The notes beneath the pieces were generated by a model. That model was given only the letters and a program-made list of their open reading frames with translations, had not been told where the DNA came from and did no database searches. A stretch of DNA of 56,013 nucleotides from DASTYK01 sp964384585 (lineage in GTDB: Bacteria > Gemmatimonadota > Gemmatimonadetes > Longimicrobiales > RSA9). Location of the stretch: NCBI GenBank assembly GCA_964384585.1, contig CAYLME010000005.1, positions 1 to 56,013 on the forward strand, written 5' to 3'. Shown piece by piece: positions 53,486-56,013 of this stretch (its first letter is position 1; each line of letters opens with the position of its first letter). A program made the position numbers and the translations under genes.

Positions 53486-53878
53486 TTACGCCTGTTCGAT
53501 GTGCTTCCGGTACTCCTCAGCGCCGAGCAGCGTATCGAGCTGGCCCTCGTCCTCGACGCGCAGCTTCAGCATCCACCCCGCACCATAGGGGTCGCGATTG
53601 ACCACGCTCGGGTCGTCCGCCAGCGCATCGTTGACTGCGACGACCTCGCCGGAGATCGGGCAGAACAGATCGCTCACCGCCTTGACGGCCTCGACCGTGC
53701 CGAAGACGTCGGCCTTGCCGAACGTCTCACCGACCGACGGCAGCTCGACATACACGACGTCGCCGAGCTCGCCCTGCGCGTAATCCGTGATTCCCACGAA
53801 ATAGACGCCCGCTTCGTCGCTCTTCTTGAGGTACTCGTGCTCCTCGGAATAGAGCAGATCGTTGGGTGTCTCGGACAT
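53486..53878 (-). CDS. gcvH: Glycine cleavage system H protein
   Basis: Lipoyl carrier that shuttles the aminomethyl group between the P, T and L proteins. The 130-residue protein has the lipoyl Lys-66 in TVEAVKAVSDL, YSEEHEYLK at the N-terminus and GAGWMLKLRV near the end, matching GcvH in length. GGAGG lies 11 nt before the ATG at 53878 and 2 nt before an in-frame GTG at 53887; the ATG is preferred. No other glycine-cleavage gene is adjacent, so the partners must lie elsewhere, or the protein serves another lipoyl-dependent step. Confidence 0.92.
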   Translation of the reverse strand: MSETPNDLLYSEEHEYLKKSDEAGVYFVGITDYAQGELGDVVYVELPSVGETFGKADVFGTVEAVKAVSDLFCPISGEVVAVNDALADDPSVVNRDPYGAGWMLKLRVEDEGQLDTLLGAEEYRKHIEQA

Positions 53879-53969
53879 GATGGCCACCGCCTCCGGATCG
53901 GTTGATCGGGACGACTCGCCGAGCGAGCCGTCACATGCGCGGGAGAATAGACGTCATGCGTGCAGGGCG

Positions 53970-54206
53970 TCAATCCACGCCGGACTCGTCGCTGTACTGC
54001 ACCTCCTGCAGACGGCGCAGCACCTGGATCAGGCGCTTCAGCTCACCTTCGATCACGCGCAGCGAATCGCGCGCATCGCCTGCGGGTATGGCCGGGTCCT
54101 CCAGCAGCAGCTGGACGTGACCCAGGGCTGCGGTAATCGGGTTGTTCGCATCGTGGCGGATCCGTCGGATCAGATCGACCATCTCGCGATATCGCTGCTC
54201 GTCCAT
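53970..54206 (-). CDS. Stand-alone histidine-kinase-like dimerisation (DHp) protein
   Basis: A 78-residue, fully helical protein resembling the HisKA dimerisation/phosphoacceptor domain: an H-box of the form His-18-Asp-Ala-Asn-Asn-Pro (IRHDANNPITAALGHVQLLL) followed by a second helix (LRVIEGELKRLIQVLRRL), in the order of a DHp hairpin. No ATP-binding (HATPase) domain is present and none fits between this gene and its neighbours. GAGGAAG lies just before the ATG at 54206. It could be a phosphotransfer or sequestering partner of a kinase or response regulator; the upstream frame extension to 54311 is not needed. Confidence 0.7.
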   Translation of the reverse strand: MDEQRYREMVDLIRRIRHDANNPITAALGHVQLLLEDPAIPAGDARDSLRVIEGELKRLIQVLRRLQEVQYSDESGVD

Positions 54207-54326
54207 TCTTCCTCGCCTCTGCAATGGGCAGCGCCATTGTACACGCCCGCACACGGCTTGGCCAACCGGCAACCGTTTGCGACGAACGGGCTTGAAGCAT
54301 CGGGCGGCCATCGTTACGTTCCTTGC

Positions 54327-54344
54327 GGCTCACTGCGGTGAGCC
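54327..54344 (+). promoter_or_regulatory. Hairpin at the 5' end of the small-ORF transcription unit
   Basis: A perfect 7-bp stem (GGCTCAC and GTGAGCC) with a 4-nt loop follows a TTACGTT -10-like element near 54315. Together they suggest that a transcript begins here and runs to the terminator at 54607. The interval 54207-54805 contains no large gene; its contents are this unit and the ACAD promoter. Confidence 0.4.
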
Positions 54345-54465
54345 AGGGGCCGCAGCCGTTTCCGCCAGGTCGGACCGGCGCGCGGACCGCGGGACGGACC
54401 AGCCACGCTGACCGGGCCCGCCGGTGTCCATGCCCTTGCGTCCACTCAACGAAGGAGGTGATCCC

Positions 54466-54525
54466 TTGGCCAGTACCAGTTTCCGCAACCCGGCACGGGC
54501 AAGCGATCGCCGCTCCGGCAACTAG
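54466..54525 (+). CDS. 19-residue small ORF with extended Shine-Dalgarno
   Basis: TTG-initiated frame encoding MASTSFRNPARASDRRSGN and stopping at TAG. It is preceded 7 nt upstream by AAGGAGGTGATCC, complementary to essentially the whole 3' end of 16S rRNA and the strongest ribosome binding site in the window. In-frame ATG 54430 or GTG 54424 would give a longer form but would not use that site. The peptide is basic and Ser-rich and matches no family I recognise. Downstream is a strong terminator, so this is a leader peptide, a secreted or structural micropeptide, or part of a dual-function RNA. Confidence 0.5.
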   Translation: MASTSFRNPARASDRRSGN

Positions 54526-54606
54526 CCGAGTCGAGCGAACACCTCTGTCCGCACTGACGACGGTTGCCTTCGCGGCATCGCGTCGGGCTTGCGGTAACAG
54601 TTGAAC

Positions 54607-54644
54607 GGCGCCGTCGGAGTTCATCCGGCGGCGCCGCTTTTTTT
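54607..54644 (+). terminator. Strong intrinsic terminator after the small ORF
   Basis: An 11-bp stem (GGCGCCGTCGG and CCGGCGGCGCC, one G-T pair) with a 7-nt loop is followed by GC and seven T. It is the clearest intrinsic terminator in the window and lies 81 bp after the small ORF stop and 162 bp before the ACAD start. Confidence 0.9.
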
Positions 54645-54758
54645 CGGCCATGTCGCGCTTCGACCCACCCGCGCCGCCCGCCCGCAATCGAACACAGCGA
54701 ATCGCAAGCCCGTGGTGGCAGCCAGGGCGCCGCCTGCTCGCCCGGTTACCGTTCCCCC

Positions 54759-54764
54759 ATTACA
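54759..54764 (+). promoter_or_regulatory. Possible -10 element of the acyl-CoA dehydrogenase gene
   Basis: TACATT followed by a C-rich tract, as at 23542. Its position would give a leader of about 35 nt before the ATG at 54806. The -35 region is not convincing. Confidence 0.35.
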
Positions 54765-54805
54765 TTTTCCGCACTGTCGGCCTGTCAACCCGAATGATCC
54801 GAACC

Positions 54806-55975
54806 ATGTCGAGCGTACTCCCCGACCTTACCCGTCCGCCGCTCACGGTGCTGACGGAAGAAGAAGAGATGTTCCGCGATACCGTGCGTCAGTTCGCGGA
54901 AGATACGATCGCGCCGCGCGTCACCGAGATGGACGAGAACGCACGCCTGGATCCGGACCTGGTCCGACAGCTCTTCGAGCTCGGCCTGATGGGTATCGAG
55001 ATACCGGATGCGATGGGCGGTGCCGGCGCATCGTTCTTCACGGCAGTCCTCGTCGTCGAGGAACTGTCGCGCATCGATCCGAGCGTGGGCGTACTCGTGG
55101 ACGTGCAGAACACGCTCGTCAACAACGCCATCCTGCGCTATGGGAATGCCGCGGTGCAGGAGAAGTACATGCCCTCGCTGTCCGCTGATACGGTCGGGGC
55201 GTACGCGCTCTCCGAAGCGGGCTCCGGCTCCGACGCATTCGCACTGCAGACCCGCGCGCGCGACGAGGGCGACCACTGGGTGCTGGACGGCCGCAAGCTG
55301 TGGATCACGAACGGCGGCGAAGCGGGCCTCTTCATCATCTTCGCGAACGTGGATCCCGACGCCGGCTACCGCGGCATCACCGCGTTCCTCGTCGAGCGCG
55401 ACTTCGATGGTTTCGCCGTCGGCAAGAAGGAGGACAAGCTCGGCATCCGCGCATCCTCCACGACCGAGCTGATCCTCGATGGCTGCCGCGTGCCGAAGGA
55501 CAACGTGTTGGGCGACGTGGGCAAGGGCTACAAGATCGCGATCGAGACCCTCAACGAGGGACGTATCGGCATCGGCGCCCAGATGGTCGGCCTCGCGCAG
55601 GGCGCGCTCGACCACACACTGCGCTACGTCCAGGAGCGCGAGCAGTTCGGTCACCCGATCGCCGACTTCCAGGGCGTGCAGTTCCAGCTCGCCGAGATGC
55701 GCACGCACCTCGAGGCCTCCCGCCTGCTGGTCTACAACGCGGCCCGTCTCAAGGATGCCGGCCAGCCGTTCGTCGTGGAGGCAGCGATCGCCAAGCTCTT
55801 CGCCTCCGAGGCCGCCCAGCAGATCGCCTCGACCTGCATCGACCTGTTCGGCGGCAACGGCTTCACCCGTGAGTACCCCGTCGAGAAGTTCTACCGCGAC
55901 GCGAAGATCGGCACGATCTACGAAGGTACCACGAACATGCAGAAGCAGACGATTGCGAAGTATATCCTGAGGTGA
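54806..55975 (+). CDS. Acyl-CoA dehydrogenase (short/branched-chain type)
   Basis: FAD enzyme that introduces the alpha-beta double bond in acyl-CoA, typically in fatty acid or branched-chain amino acid breakdown. The 389-residue protein has the N-terminal helical domain (EEMFRDTVRQFAEDTIAPRV), ALSEAGSGSDAFAL at the FAD/substrate loop, GRKLWITNGGEAGLFI, and the C-terminal GGNGFTREYPVEKFYRDAKIGT region with the catalytic Glu in IYEGTTNMQ at the short/branched-chain position. ATG at 54806 is used; 54794 is also in frame. Neither has a clear ribosome binding site. Confidence 0.93.
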   Translation: MSSVLPDLTRPPLTVLTEEEEMFRDTVRQFAEDTIAPRVTEMDENARLDPDLVRQLFELGLMGIEIPDAMGGAGASFFTAVLVVEELSRIDPSVGVLVDVQNTLVNNAILRYGNAAVQEKYMPSLSADTVGAYALSEAGSGSDAFALQTRARDEGDHWVLDGRKLWITNGGEAGLFIIFANVDPDAGYRGITAFLVERDFDGFAVGKKEDKLGIRASSTTELILDGCRVPKDNVLGDVGKGYKIAIETLNEGRIGIGAQMVGLAQGALDHTLRYVQEREQFGHPIADFQGVQFQLAEMRTHLEASRLLVYNAARLKDAGQPFVVEAAIAKLFASEAAQQIASTCIDLFGGNGFTREYPVEKFYRDAKIGTIYEGTTNMQKQTIAKYILR

Positions 55976-55978
55976 ACG

Positions 55979-56013
55979 GCGGGCCGGGGCCGGGGCCGGG
56001 GCCCGGGCCCGGG
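55979..56013 (+). repeat. GGGGCC-type low-complexity tract at the scaffold edge
   Basis: The last 35 bp consist of repeated GGGCC/GGGGCC units and GGGCCC blocks. The tract probably stopped assembly here and may be partly artefactual; it could also fold as a G-quadruplex. Confidence 0.6.

Noticed and set aside
54452..54464. AAGGAGGTGATCC as a fragment of inverted 16S rRNA 3' end
   Set aside because: Only 13 bases match; the sequence before and after does not resemble 16S rRNA. A Shine-Dalgarno for the small ORF is the better reading.

Overview
This is a GC-rich (roughly two-thirds G+C), gene-dense chromosomal window from a Gram-negative, outer-membrane-bearing bacterium. Several features fit Gemmatimonadota. 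These are many beta-barrel proteins of no standard named type, a membrane-tethered BTAD/TPR regulator, short RpoD-like sigma factors without region 1.1, and recurrent TAnnTT -10-like elements followed by C-rich tracts. The phylum call is an inference; no rRNA, tRNA, CRISPR array, insertion sequence or prophage was recognised. Two runs of N (100 bp at 24656 and 10 bp at 38023) and a GGGGCC tract at the right edge show that this is a draft scaffold.

Layout. 0-4 kb: cobalamin/siderophore-type uptake (FecCD permease, ATPase, BtuB-like TonB receptor). 4-9 kb: sigma factor plus RsgA, a lipoprotein, a PP2C phosphatase and an MscS channel. 8.8-14.5 kb: a regulatory hub in which a LuxR-type regulator, a 67-aa membrane peptide and a large outer-membrane protein run leftward, and a BTAD/TPR regulator runs rightward from a shared promoter region carrying a 15-bp palindrome. 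14.5-18 kb: small proteins, a candidate structured ncRNA, two small beta-barrels and a short-chain dehydrogenase. 18-24.6 kb: acetate kinase, YfcC-type carrier, DUF481 barrel, cyclophilin, HD phosphohydrolase and M23 peptidase. 24.8-33.5 kb: PEP carboxykinase, then a rightward run of a POTRA/barrel protein and a tightly coupled five-gene set (amidohydrolase, methyltransferase, FAD oxidoreductase, SRPBCC cyclase-like protein, FabF-like ketosynthase). The last set looks like an unusual small polyketide or lipid biosynthetic cluster. 33.8-40.4 kb: a probably abundant outer-membrane protein, DUF4126 and AhpD-like genes, a second RpoD-like sigma factor behind a structured leader with an intrinsic terminator, and a paralogue of the 9-kb outer-membrane protein. 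40.4-47.2 kb: Ssb, PolA with a degenerate proofreading site, cold-shock protein, lytic transglycosylase and a solitary ExbB/TolQ. 47.3-53.3 kb: a complete peptide ABC importer (DppABCDF order). 53.5-56 kb: GcvH, a stand-alone histidine-kinase-like DHp protein, a 19-codon ORF with an extended Shine-Dalgarno and strong terminator, and an acyl-CoA dehydrogenase.

The most promising undescribed elements are the terminator-bearing leader of the 37-kb sigma gene, the ketosynthase/cyclase/oxidoreductase/methyltransferase cluster, the small-ORF transcription unit at 54.3-54.65 kb, the 15.5-kb ncRNA candidate and the kinase-less DHp protein.
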